Shown in pieces: positions 24,299 to 32,454 of a DNA stretch of 55,268 bases. Each line of letters starts with the position of its first letter. Position 1 is the stretch's first letter. The notes under the pieces are model-generated. The model was not told where the DNA came from, did not search any database, and saw nothing but the letters and a program-made list of their open reading frames with translations. The position numbers and the translations under genes were made by a program. The DNA is from an uncultured Clostridia bacterium (lineage in GTDB: Bacteria; Bacillota; Clostridia; Oscillospirales; Oscillospiraceae): NCBI GenBank assembly GCA_947164825.1, contig CAMUYE010000004.1, forward strand, positions 1 through 55,268. The letters run 5' to 3'.

Positions 24299-25777
24299 TC
24301 AGAACATGGCTTTCGCGACGGTCTCCAGGGCCCGGACGATGGGGGCCGAGAACAGGCCCAGAGCCACGCTCAGCAGACCCAGCAGCAGGATGGGGACCCA
24401 CATGATCGCCCCGCCCTCAGCGTTCTTTTCGGGGACCGGCTCCCCCTTCCCGGGGAAGAAGCCCGCGATGGTGATGGGGAACAGATAGCCGGCGGTCAGA
24501 AGGGCGGAGATCAGCAGGATCGCCGGGGCGAGCCAGGTGAAGACGCTGACGCCGGAATCCAGCGCGCCCACGGCGAGATACCACTTGCTGACGAAGCCCG
24601 AGGCGGGCGGGATGCCCACCAGGGCCAGAGAGGCCAGGGTAAAGGCCCACATGGTCTTGGGCATGGACTTGCCGAATCCCCGGTATTCCTCCACCCGGCG
24701 TTTGCCGGTATTGAAGATGAAGGAACCGGCCGTCAGGAAGAGACAGATCTTGATGACGGCGTGGAAGAGGACGTGCAGCAGACCGCCGAGGACGCTCTGC
24801 TCCGTCAGGAGGAAGAGGCCCGTCAGGACGTAGGCGATCTGGCTGACGGAGGAATAGGCCAGCCGCTTTTTGAAGACCTGCTCCCGGTAGGCCATCATGG
24901 AGCCCATAAAGACCGTCAGCAGGGCCAGGCCGAGCCAGGCGTACTGGACCCAGCTGCCCCGGACGAAATCGGCGCCCACGGAGTAGAACACCACGCGCAG
25001 GATCGCCAGGACGCCCGCCTTGGCGATGATGCCGGACATGACCGCCGACGCGGGAGCCGGGGCCACGGGGTGGGCGGAGGGGAGCCAGCCGTGGAGGGGG
25101 TACAGGCCCGCCTTCGCGCCGAAGCCCACCACACCCAGGAAGAAGATCACCTGCAGCAGGGTCTCATGGCCCCGGGTCAGGGCGGGGTCCAGGTTTCCGC
25201 CGCCGTGGAACTCCAGGGTCGTGGAATAGCGGGAGAGGAAGAAAATGCAGAGCAGAGCCAGGAACGCGCCGGCGATGGAATAAAAGAGATACTTCAGAGC
25301 GGCGCGGATGGACTCCTGGGTCCGGTCATGGAGGACCATGGGCATGGACAGGAGGGTCAGCAGCTCAAAGAAGAGGTACATGGTGGTGAGGTTTTTGGCC
25401 AGATCCATTCCGGCCAGAGCGCCGAGGGAGAGCAGATAGAAGGAGAAAAAGCTGTTCTCCCGGCCCTCGTGCTCCATGTAGCGGAGGGCGTAGATTCCCG
25501 TCAGCAGGTAGCCGTAGGCGGCGATCAGCAGGAAGAGCCTGGACACCCCGTCCATCCGGAAGGCGACGGTCAGGACCTCGGTCATGGAGAAAACGAAGAA
25601 CTCCGCCTGCGCCTGCAGCAGCAGCCAGGTCACCAGGGCCGCCTCCAGGAGCAGCGCTGTCAGAACGTAACAGGCCCGCGTCTTTCGGGTCCGGGGATTC
25701 AGAATGGGAAGCAGCGCGCCTGCCGCCAGGGGCAGCAGGATCACCGCCAAAAGGATTCCTTGTATCACTTCAATCAT
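24299..25777 (-). CDS. Proton-channel subunit (NuoM/NuoN/MnhD-like)
   Basis: A 492-residue membrane protein with about fourteen hydrophobic segments. The family core is clear: MYLFFELLTLLSMPMV with the conserved Glu, then GFGAKAGLYPLHGWLPSAHP with VAPAPASAVMSGIIAKAG, and later HVLFHAVIKICLFLTAG. Such subunits conduct protons or sodium in complex I, Mrp antiporters and membrane hydrogenases. Only this gene and the repeat-tailed gene downstream are present; no Mrp A/B/C/E/F/G, hydrogenase or Nuo partner is adjacent. The start codon lies very close to GGGAGG, so the true start could be a few codons later. Confidence 0.88.
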   Translation of the reverse strand: MIEVIQGILLAVILLPLAAGALLPILNPRTRKTRACYVLTALLLEAALVTWLLLQAQAEFFVFSMTEVLTVAFRMDGVSRLFLLIAAYGYLLTGIYALRYMEHEGRENSFFSFYLLSLGALAGMDLAKNLTTMYLFFELLTLLSMPMVLHDRTQESIRAALKYLFYSIAGAFLALLCIFFLSRYSTTLEFHGGGNLDPALTRGHETLLQVIFFLGVVGFGAKAGLYPLHGWLPSAHPVAPAPASAVMSGIIAKAGVLAILRVVFYSVGADFVRGSWVQYAWLGLALLTVFMGSMMAYREQVFKKRLAYSSVSQIAYVLTGLFLLTEQSVLGGLLHVLFHAVIKICLFLTAGSFIFNTGKRRVEEYRGFGKSMPKTMWAFTLASLALVGIPPASGFVSKWYLAVGALDSGVSVFTWLAPAILLISALLTAGYLFPITIAGFFPGKGEPVPEKNAEGGAIMWVPILLLGLLSVALGLFSAPIVRALETVAKAMF

Positions 25778-25833
25778 ACCTCCCGAGATTTCTGGATCAG
25801 AACCGGCGCCTGTGGTCTGCGCTTACGCTGCGC

Positions 25834-26964
25834 TCAGCACAGCTCGCCCCAGGCAGTCTGAAGCTGCTCGATGATGGAAAGCTGCTGGGGGCAGGCCGCC
25901 TCGCAGGCGCCGCAGCCCACGCACTGATCCGCGCCTTCGTTGTTCTCCCGGATCCGGCGGAAGCGCCAGTCCTTGGCGGGATCGACGCCGTAGAGGGACA
26001 CGTTGTTCCAGACGGAGAAGACGCCGGGGATGTTGACTCCGTTGGGGCAGGGCATGCAGTATTTACAGCCGGTGCAGCCGATCCTGGTGCGGCTGAGGTA
26101 GGCAGCCCGCACGTCGTCCATCAGCTTCCGCTCCGCCGCGTCCATGATGCCGGGCTCCACGGTGTCGAAGATCCGCAGATTTTCTTCGATCTGCTCCGGT
26201 TCGTTGCAGCCGGAGAGCACCACGGCCACCTCCGGGTGGTCGCAGAGCCAGCGGAAGGCCCACTCCACCGGGGAGCGCTTCACCGGGAAGGCGTCATAGA
26301 GCGCCTGCACGTTATCCGGCGCCTTGGACAGTCTGCCGCCCAGCAGACCCTCCATGATGACCACGGGGATCCCCTTGGAGCCTGCCAGTTCCAGCCCCTT
26401 TGTACCGGCCTGGTTTTCCACGTCCATAAAGTTGTACTGGATCTGGCACATATCCCAGTCCCAGTCGTTGAGGATATATTCAAACTCTTCATAGGGCGCG
26501 TGGAAGGAGAAGCACTTGTAGCGGATCTTGCCTTCCCGCTTCATGTCGTCGAAAAACTCCCGGGCGCCGATGGCCTTGAACTGTTCCCACTCCGCCTTGT
26601 CGATGCCGTGCATCAGATAAAAGTCGATGTGGTCGGTCTGCAGCTTTGCCAGCTCTTCGTCCAGCAGGGCCTGCATGCTCTCCCGGTCATGGACCGCGCC
26701 GAGGGGCATTTTGGTGGCGATCCGGACCTTGTCCCGGTAACCGTCCCGCAGGGCTTTGCCCAGTACGTTCTCCGAGGTCTTGTCCAGATAGACATAGGCG
26801 GTATCAATGTAGGTGACGCCGCCGTCGATGGCCTGACGGATCAGAGAGATGGCCTTTTCCTCGTCGATGATGCTGTCCCCTGAGGCGGGGCCGTTGAAGC
26901 GCATGCAGCCAAGGCCGAAGGCCGAGGTCTGGATGCCGAGCTTTCCCATAGTGCGGTATTTCAT
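25834..26964 (-). CDS. Aldo/keto reductase with C-terminal 4Fe-4S segment
   Basis: A 376-residue NAD(P)H-dependent oxidoreductase. The AKR catalytic set is seen as Asp54 and Tyr59 (DTAYVYLDKT), Lys85 (ATKMPLG) and His119 (YLMHGID). The C-terminal 100 residues add cysteine clusters GCTGCKYCMPCPNGV and CVGCGACEAACPQ, as in the iron-sulfur AKR subfamily common in anaerobes. The physiological substrate is unknown. The ATG at 26964 is chosen because AAGGAGG lies 9 bases upstream. A candidate promoter at 27036-27065 overlaps back to back with the promoter of the 27228 gene. Confidence 0.9.
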   Translation of the reverse strand: MKYRTMGKLGIQTSAFGLGCMRFNGPASGDSIIDEEKAISLIRQAIDGGVTYIDTAYVYLDKTSENVLGKALRDGYRDKVRIATKMPLGAVHDRESMQALLDEELAKLQTDHIDFYLMHGIDKAEWEQFKAIGAREFFDDMKREGKIRYKCFSFHAPYEEFEYILNDWDWDMCQIQYNFMDVENQAGTKGLELAGSKGIPVVIMEGLLGGRLSKAPDNVQALYDAFPVKRSPVEWAFRWLCDHPEVAVVLSGCNEPEQIEENLRIFDTVEPGIMDAAERKLMDDVRAAYLSRTRIGCTGCKYCMPCPNGVNIPGVFSVWNNVSLYGVDPAKDWRFRRIRENNEGADQCVGCGACEAACPQQLSIIEQLQTAWGELC

Positions 26965-27005
26965 ATTCATCCTCCTTGCAAATGATCTGTGCCGGCAAAA
27001 GCCGG

Positions 27006-27034
27006 TTGACAGGCAATGGTTCGTACAGTATAAT
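27006..27034 (+). promoter_or_regulatory. Perfect consensus sigma-A promoter (rightward)
   Basis: TTGACA (27006-27011), 17-base spacer, TATAAT (27029-27034): all twelve consensus bases. It points to the charged membrane protein at 27228 with a leader of about 190 bases. The sequence between 27066 and 27220 is GC-rich and holds no supported gene. Confidence 0.85.
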
Positions 27035-27035
27035 G

Positions 27036-27065
27036 ATTGTAACTTGAATCCTGCGGTCAAGTCAA
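27036..27065 (-). promoter_or_regulatory. Candidate leftward promoter of the aldo/keto reductase
   Basis: On the minus strand TTGACT (27060-27065) and TACAAT (27036-27041) are 18 bases apart. It abuts the rightward promoter, so a regulator or polymerase at one could affect the other. Confidence 0.5.
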
Positions 27066-27227
27066 GCGTTATTTTGTTCCGGCGCGGCGCGCACGGTTTC
27101 TGTGCTGCGCGTCGGTGCGCGAAGCGGCGCGGCGATCCCTCCTTCTCCCGCGCCGGAGCACGCGGAAGCTGCCGCGCCTCGATGCCTGGAAGGAGACAGA
27201 AGCGATTTCGGGAAAGGAGACAGTACG

Positions 27228-27599
27228 ATGAGTGATTCCATGAAAGAATACCTGAAGCAGAAGCTGGAGGAGAAGCTGGTAAAGAAGCTGATCACGAAGG
27301 CGGAAAAGAAGCAGGGGAAGGAACCGAAGAAGGAGTCAAAGAAAAAGTCGGAGAAAGAAGCGGAGAAGCGTTCGGAGCCCAACACCAAAAAAATCATCCT
27401 CGGAACCGTTCTTGTCGTCGGCACCGCCGCCGTAGTGACCGTCTGTGTCGTGAAGTCCGTGCAGGCTTACCGCCAGGCGATGCAGAAAAAAGAAGAGCAG
27501 AAACAGCTGGAAGCAGCGTCTGCGGCGGAGGAGCTGTGCGAGGCGGAAGCGCTGGAAGACCGGCCCGCGGAGGAGGGCTCCGTCCAAGCGGAGGCTTAA
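27228..27599 (+). CDS. Charged single-pass membrane protein, unknown
   Basis: A 123-residue protein. The N-terminal 58 residues are dense in Lys and Glu (for example KEPKKESKKKSEKEAEKRSE) and likely helical or disordered. One transmembrane segment (IILGTVLVVGTAAVVTVCVV, about 60-79) follows, then a Gln/Glu/Ala-rich tail. No family is recognised. GGAAAGGAG lies before the ATG at 27228, and a perfect consensus promoter lies upstream, so expression is probably strong. Confidence 0.7.
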   Translation: MSDSMKEYLKQKLEEKLVKKLITKAEKKQGKEPKKESKKKSEKEAEKRSEPNTKKIILGTVLVVGTAAVVTVCVVKSVQAYRQAMQKKEEQKQLEAASAAEELCEAEALEDRPAEEGSVQAEA

Positions 27600-27629
27600 T
27601 TCGCCTCAGACAGCCAAACAGGATCACCC

Positions 27630-27780
27630 GGGGGACGGCTCTCTGCGTTCGATCAATTGGTTCATGCTTTGCGTGATTCGATCGACTGAACACAGAGAGC
27701 CGTCCCCCTGCGTTTCCCGCCCGGGGCCTCGCGGCAGCCGCTCTGTAAAAAGGGACGGTTCTTCTTCCGGAACCGTCCCT
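27630..27780. repeat. Two GGGACGG-type hairpins (REP-like)
   Basis: The first hairpin has 16-bp perfect arms GGGGGACGGCTCTCTG (27630-27645) and its complement (27693-27708). The second has 11-bp arms AGGGACGGTTC (27751-27761) and complement (27770-27780) with an 8-base loop. Both share the GGGACGG core of palindromes often found between genes in Clostridia. They could also terminate the converging genes at 27599 and 27795. Confidence 0.75.
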
Positions 27781-27794
27781 GAAATCAGATTGAC

Positions 27795-28202
27795 TTAATC
27801 AAAATGCTCCCGGCGGCGCGCAGTTTCCTCCTTGGTCTCCGGGTGGATAAAGAGGAACTTGCGCACGGCAAAGAGGATCCCGATGGAGATCACGCTGAAC
27901 AGGACCTCCAGACTCTGGCTGTGGTGCAAAATCAGATAGCGGGTGACCGCGAAGAGCAGGACCTCCACCATGGAGGTCAGATCGTGGCGGCAGAGGAGCT
28001 TGACCAGCTCAATGCCGATCAGGGCGTCGAAGACGTATTCCAGATAGCCTGTCAGATCCGCGACGCCCAAAAAGGTCCAGAGCTGCCGGAACATGAAAAG
28101 ATGGGCCAGAATGCCCAGAGCGATCATGATCGCCGCCAGCACTTCCAGAACGCTGACGGTGTAAAACAGCACCTTGCGGATCTTGTGAAGCGTTTTGGTC
28201 AT
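27795..28202 (-). CDS. PsiE-like small membrane protein
   Basis: A 135-residue protein with four hydrophobic segments. LEYVFDALIGIELVKLLCRH then MVEVLLFAVTRYLILHH, and VISIGILFAVRKFLF near the end, match the phosphate-starvation-inducible PsiE family by pattern; its function is not known. The ATG at 28202 has GGGAGGG 7 bases upstream. It stands alone between a hairpin pair and an unremarkable 160-bp gap that contains short ACCGGA repeats. Confidence 0.6.
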   Translation of the reverse strand: MTKTLHKIRKVLFYTVSVLEVLAAIMIALGILAHLFMFRQLWTFLGVADLTGYLEYVFDALIGIELVKLLCRHDLTSMVEVLLFAVTRYLILHHSQSLEVLFSVISIGILFAVRKFLFIHPETKEETARRREHFD

Positions 28203-28362
28203 AATAATCCCTCCCGCGTCCGTTTTTTTCATTATACCATGTCCTGCCCGCTTCCGCAACGGGAAAATCCGAAGTTTCTTCGAAAACAAAACCGGACAAA
28301 ACCGGAAGAAACCGGATCCCGGATCAGCCGGATCTTTCCCGCGCCGCGGACCCGGCGGGCAG

Positions 28363-29544
28363 TTACAGGACCTGCAAAATATACCCCTTCAGGTACAGGC
28401 TCTGCTCCGCGTTGAGGGCGGCGGGATGGTCCCGGGACTGGATCAGGGTTTCCAGCAGGCGCACTGTGCGGCCGGAGTCGGCGGCGGCGTCCCGAAGCAT
28501 CTCCAAAAACAGCTCCGGGGTCATAAACTGGGAGCAGGAACAGGAGATCAGATAGCCGCCGGGGGCGGTGACCCGCATGCAGCGCAGATTCAGCTCCTTG
28601 TAGCCCCGCCAGGCGGCCTCCAGGGCCTTCTTGCTCTTGGCGAAGGCCGGGGGGTCGCAGATCACGGTGTCGAAGCGCCTGCCCGCCTCGTCGTAAGCCT
28701 TCATCAGATCGAAGACGTTGGCGGCCACGGTGGTGATCTTCTCCTCCACTCCGTTCAGGGCGGCGTTGCGGCGCAGCATCTCCAGAGCGCTATCCGACAC
28801 GTCCACGGCCTCCACGGAGGCCGCCCCGTAGAGGGCCGCGTGGATGGCGAAGCCGCCGGTGTGGGAGCAGAGATCCAGCACCCTCCGGCCCGGGCAGTAG
28901 GGCTTGATGCGGCCCCGGTTCTCCTGCTGATCCAGGAAGTGGCCGGTCTTCTGGCCGTTCCGGATATCCACCAGCATCCGGGCGTCGTGCTCCAGGATCT
29001 CCACCTCGGGCGGAATCTCTCCATACAAAACGCCGGTAATCTGGGGCAGGCCCTCCTTCTCCCGGACGGGGACGTCGTCCCGCTCACAGATGCCCTTTGG
29101 CTGGATTATGTCAACCAAAGCGGCGACGATCTCATCCTTGCGGCGATCCATGCCCAGGCTGAGGATCTGGATGGAGAGATACTCGCCGAACTTGTCCACT
29201 GTCAGCCCCGGCAGACCGTCGGACTCTCCGAAGACCACCCGGCAGGCGTTGTCAAAGCCCAGGGACCGGCGATAGTCCCAGGCGGCCTGCAGGCGGCGGC
29301 GGAAGAAGGCCGCATCCACAGTCTCCTGCTGATCCCGGGTCAGGATCCGGACCGTGATCTTCGACCTGGCGTTGAAGAAGCCAAGGGCCACGAAGCTCAT
29401 GCGGCTGTCCAGCACCTCCACCACGTCGCCGTCGTGACAAAAGTCGTCCACCCAGTCGATCTCGTTGTCGTAGATCCAGAGCTTTCCCGCCCGGATGTCC
29501 TGTTCCTCCCCTCTGCGGAGGCAGACCTGACCCAGCTCGCTCAT
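28363..29544 (-). CDS. rlmI: RlmI-like 23S rRNA (cytosine-5)-methyltransferase
   Basis: A 393-residue class I methyltransferase. The N-terminal PUA-like part (about 1-75) includes GKLWIYDNEID. A linker domain carries GESDGLPGLTVDKFGEYLSI. The Rossmann domain holds RVLDLCSHTGGFAIHAAL (motif I), NVFDLM and the catalytic ICDPPAFAKSKK, then SCSCSQ. RlmI/YccW enzymes methylate C5 of a cytosine in 23S rRNA, and that function is likely here. Its ATG overlaps the galE stop by four bases (ATGA), so translation is coupled. Confidence 0.88.
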   Translation of the reverse strand: MSELGQVCLRRGEEQDIRAGKLWIYDNEIDWVDDFCHDGDVVEVLDSRMSFVALGFFNARSKITVRILTRDQQETVDAAFFRRRLQAAWDYRRSLGFDNACRVVFGESDGLPGLTVDKFGEYLSIQILSLGMDRRKDEIVAALVDIIQPKGICERDDVPVREKEGLPQITGVLYGEIPPEVEILEHDARMLVDIRNGQKTGHFLDQQENRGRIKPYCPGRRVLDLCSHTGGFAIHAALYGAASVEAVDVSDSALEMLRRNAALNGVEEKITTVAANVFDLMKAYDEAGRRFDTVICDPPAFAKSKKALEAAWRGYKELNLRCMRVTAPGGYLISCSCSQFMTPELFLEMLRDAAADSGRTVRLLETLIQSRDHPAALNAEQSLYLKGYILQVL

Positions 29545-30548
29545 TGCTCCGCGGTCCGGGTCTCGATGAAGTGCCAGGCGTCCCGACACATGTCGTCCAC
29601 GGTCTTCTCGGCGCTCCAGTGGAGCTCTTCGTGGGCCCGGGTGGGATTGGCGTAGACCTCGGCCAGATCCCCGTCCCGGCGGCCGCCGATGACGTAGTTC
29701 ACCGGCACGCCGTTGACCTTCTGGAAGGAGTGGACCAGCTCCAGGACGGAGACGCCGTCGCCGGTGCCCAGGTTAAAGGCCTCGGCCCCGGTGTGGGTCT
29801 CGGCATATTCCAGGGCGGAGATGTGGCCCTTGGCCAGGTCGACCACGTGCAGGTAGTCCCGCAGGCAGGTGCCGTCCCGGGTGGGATAGTCGTCGCCGAA
29901 GACGGTGAGCTGGGGCAGCTGCCCTGCGGCCACCCGGGCCACGTAGGGCATCAGGTTGTTGGGGATGCCGTTGGGATCGTCTCCCAGCAGGCCGGATTCA
30001 TGGGCCCCGATGGGGTTGAAGTAGCGCAGCAGAATGGCGGAGAAGCCGGGGTTTGCCGCGCAGTAGTCCCGGAGGATCTGCTCGATCATCACCTTGGTCC
30101 AGCCGTAGGGGTTGGTGGCGGAGGTGTCCATGTCCTCTGTGTAGGGGCTCTCGTTCTTGGGGCCGTAAACCGTGGCGGAGGAGGAGAAGACGAACTTCTT
30201 GCAGCCGTGGCGCTCCATGGTCTCCAGCAGGGTCAGGGTCGTGTCCAGGTTGTTGCGGTAGTAGCGCAGGGGAATGCGAACGCTCTCGCCCACGGCCTTG
30301 AGCCCGGCGAAGTGGATCACGGCGTCGATGGGATTCTCCGCGAAGACCCGCTCCAGAGCGGGGCCGTCCGCCACGTCCAGCTCATAGACCTTGGGGGCTT
30401 TGCCGGTGATGCGCTCGATCCGGGCGGGCACGTCGCGGCTGGCGTTGAAGAAATTGTCGGCGATGACCACGTCATAGCCCTTTTGCAGCAGCTCCACGCA
30501 GGTGTGGGAGCCGATATACCCGGCGCCGCCGGTGACGAGAATGGTCAT
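29541..30548 (-). CDS. galE: UDP-glucose 4-epimerase
   Basis: A 335-residue enzyme that interconverts UDP-glucose and UDP-galactose, feeding galactose use and polysaccharide building. It has the NAD motif TGGAGYIGSHT, the HFAGLKAVGES segment, the catalytic SSSATVYG (Ser near 123-124) and Tyr148-x-x-x-Lys152 in NPYGWTK, then LRYFNPIGAHESG. Length is normal. AGGAGG precedes the ATG at 30548. It is coupled to the RlmI-like gene; sugar-nucleotide supply for the polysaccharide locus at 38.6-43.3 kb is a possible role. Confidence 0.95.
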   Translation of the reverse strand: MTILVTGGAGYIGSHTCVELLQKGYDVVIADNFFNASRDVPARIERITGKAPKVYELDVADGPALERVFAENPIDAVIHFAGLKAVGESVRIPLRYYRNNLDTTLTLLETMERHGCKKFVFSSSATVYGPKNESPYTEDMDTSATNPYGWTKVMIEQILRDYCAANPGFSAILLRYFNPIGAHESGLLGDDPNGIPNNLMPYVARVAAGQLPQLTVFGDDYPTRDGTCLRDYLHVVDLAKGHISALEYAETHTGAEAFNLGTGDGVSVLELVHSFQKVNGVPVNYVIGGRRDGDLAEVYANPTRAHEELHWSAEKTVDDMCRDAWHFIETRTAEQ

Positions 30549-30627
30549 TTTTGAGATCCTCCTTGGATGAGATGTTTCTATTATTTTATCATACCGCTTG
30601 CAAAAACGCAAGGGCTTCGCCTGTTTC

Positions 30628-30683
30628 CTTTCGATACAAATAAATTCCGGGGTCGGGGCCCCGGAATTTATTCGCGTCGAAAG
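30628..30683. repeat. Long palindromic element, copy 1
   Basis: CTTTCGATACAAATAAATTC with GGGG at its end (30628-30652) pairs with 30659-30683 apart from three positions. About 15 bases of upstream flank (GGGCTTCGCC-type) are also shared with copy 2 at 33041-33098. Confidence 0.85.
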
Positions 30684-30737
30684 AACTCTTTTTCCCGGCT
30701 CGGAGGGCTTCAGCGCCCCTCCGCCGCCGCGGGGGAA

Positions 30738-31049
30738 TCATTTCCCGTCCCGGAGCGCCTTTGCCCGGTCCAGGTCCTTTCTTTTGACGTAGATATAATA
30801 AATAGAGCTCTGCGCGCCGCCTTCCACCCAGGAGTGGGGGACGCCGCCGGCCGCGTAGGGGCCCATGACGGGGCCCATGGCGCCGGTCTTGCCGACTCTG
30901 GGAATTCGCACCGCGGGGGTCGCGGCGCCGGAGCCCTCGGTCTTGGCCTGAAAGGGGATGCCCGCCGCCGTCAGACGGGACCGGAGCAGGGCGGCCGCCC
31001 CCGCGTTCGTGTCCCGAAACAGGAGGGCTCTGTTCAAAAGATGGATCAT
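30738..31049 (-). CDS. Hypothetical small protein
   Basis: A 103-residue soluble protein with no signal peptide. The start MIHLLNRALLFRDTNAGAAA is followed by a Gly/Pro-rich middle and the ending SSIYYIYVKRKDLDRAKALR. The end loosely resembles small DUF2007-type proteins, but the match is by eye only. GGAAAGGAG lies 6 bases before the ATG. Function is unknown. Confidence 0.6.
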   Translation of the reverse strand: MIHLLNRALLFRDTNAGAAALLRSRLTAAGIPFQAKTEGSGAATPAVRIPRVGKTGAMGPVMGPYAAGGVPHSWVEGGAQSSIYYIYVKRKDLDRAKALRDGK

Positions 31050-31106
31050 GTCAAACTCCTTTCCAACGGATCAATTGTATCTATACAAGTGTTTATTCAG
31101 TCGGGC

Positions 31107-31254
31107 CGTAGGGAAGGCTCATGCCTGCGCAGAGGGACGAGCCTTCCGCTCCGCCGCAGGCGGAGAACGGTACGCAGGTGCTCATCGAGATCGCCCTCCG
31201 GGTGATCGGAAGGCTCGTCCCCGCCTTTGAGGCGGGGCATGAGCCTTCCCTACG
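31107..31254. repeat. GTAGGG-bounded palindromic element with nested inverted repeats
   Basis: The outer arms CGTAGGGAAGGCTCATGCC (31107-31125) and its exact complement (31236-31254) are 19 bp. Nested inside, GACGAGCCTTCCG and CGGAAGGCTCGTC form a second pair. The whole 148-bp element has no gene. Confidence 0.9.
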
Positions 31255-31266
31255 AAGCGTGGCGGC

Positions 31267-32454
31267 TTATGCCCCGTAGGTCTCCAGGATCCAGGCGCTC
31301 CAGCTCTGGTAAGCGGTGTCGAAGTCAGTCCCGAAGGCCTCCTCGAAGGAGCAGGCGTCGAAGCAGAAGGCCGTCGTTTTGTCGAAGCCGTACCGCTCGC
31401 TGAGCCAGGCGATGAAGGAGGCCGCCATGATGACGCTCATCTCGTTTTCTTTGCCGGCAGGACGGCCGCGGAAGAAAGCGGTCTCATAGACCGGGCTGCT
31501 CTCGTAGGGCGTGCCCCAGCGCATGCCCTTTGTCAGGCAGGTATAGGCAACCGAGTCGACCAGGATTTTGAAGTCCCGGGGCGTTTTGAGCTCCGGATCG
31601 CCGCCGCCCCGCAGGAAGGTTTCGTAATAGGGCATCTCCTCCCAGTTGGTTTCTTCCGTGTAGAGCTGTTCATAATAGGGATCCACGCAGGAACTCAGAT
31701 ACCAGGCGTAGCCAAGCTGCTGCCAGGTCACGTTTTTCGTGTTCATCAGGGAGAGCAGATAGAGCTCCTCGCGGTGCCAGTAGAAGCGGCCCATCTCAAT
31801 GACGATCCGTTCTTCCTCGGTGTTGTCGTAGCTGTAGTCGTAGCTGTTTTTGCGGATCGTGAATTCCACGGTCTTTTCGGCCTGCGCTTTGATATCCCGG
31901 CGCGGCGCGTTCTGGCGCAGATAGTCCCGAAGGAACTGCAGGCTCTTGTCCGTCCGATCCAGGTAGGCGGGCAGATAGGCGTTGAGCTCGCTGCCATAGT
32001 CCTGCAGCACGGGAAGGTAGAGGGACAGGTGAAAGTTGTCGTCCTGGACCTCCAGGTTTTTCGCCTGGTTCGCCTCGGCGGGCAGCTCCAGCCTATCGTA
32101 GCCGCCGGTCCCGCTTACGACCAGGGTCTTCGTGTCGGCGTCGTAGGTGACGGCAGGCTCGCTCTGCTTTGCCCGGAACCAGGCGAACAGGCCGCCCGCG
32201 ATCAGGGCCACCGCCAGCACCGCGGCAGTCAGCACAAGGGCGCGGCGCTTTTTCACCTTTTTCAGCCCGTCCACCTCGGGGATCGTTTCGGCCCGGACGG
32301 GCTCAGGGGCGCTCATTTCCTCGTAGAACTCCCGGCAGGCGGCGCATTCCGCCAGATGAGAGCGGATCTCCTTTTCGGTCTCCGGGGAGGTCAGATGCTC
32401 CACATAAAGGGGGAGCAGATCGCGGATCATTTCACAGGAAGCTTTTTCAGTCAT
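31267..32454 (-). CDS. Anti-sigma factor with zinc-finger (zf-HC2) and extracellular domain
   Basis: A 395-residue single-pass protein. The N-terminal zinc-binding anti-sigma domain contains HLAECAACREF (about 33-43). A transmembrane segment (ALVLTAAVLAVALIAGGLFA, about 72-91) is followed by a 300-residue extracellular part rich in Tyr and Trp with no recognised family. Such proteins hold an ECF sigma factor at the membrane until an outside signal releases it. Its start overlaps the sigma gene by eight bases, which supports a matched pair. The signal and regulon are unknown. Confidence 0.88.
   Translation of the reverse strand: MTEKASCEMIRDLLPLYVEHLTSPETEKEIRSHLAECAACREFYEEMSAPEPVRAETIPEVDGLKKVKKRRALVLTAAVLAVALIAGGLFAWFRAKQSEPAVTYDADTKTLVVSGTGGYDRLELPAEANQAKNLEVQDDNFHLSLYLPVLQDYGSELNAYLPAYLDRTDKSLQFLRDYLRQNAPRRDIKAQAEKTVEFTIRKNSYDYSYDNTEEERIVIEMGRFYWHREELYLLSLMNTKNVTWQQLGYAWYLSSCVDPYYEQLYTEETNWEEMPYYETFLRGGGDPELKTPRDFKILVDSVAYTCLTKGMRWGTPYESSPVYETAFFRGRPAGKENEMSVIMAASFIAWLSERYGFDKTTAFCFDACSFEEAFGTDFDTAYQSWSAWILETYGA

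Noticed and set aside
21940..25777. Mrp antiporter operon
   Set aside because: Mrp systems have six or seven subunits including small MnhC/E/F/G proteins; only two large subunits occur here.
22684..25861. Very long plus-strand open frames (573 and 569 codons) opposite the two transporter genes
   Set aside because: They are low in hydrophobic residues and rich in Gly, Gln, Glu and Arg, as expected for the antisense of GC-rich membrane genes. They lack ribosome sites and family motifs, while the minus strand gives clear channel subunits.
28195..30554. Long plus-strand frames opposite galE and the RlmI-like gene
   Set aside because: Antisense shadows with Gly/Val/His-rich composition; the minus strand gives well-conserved enzymes.
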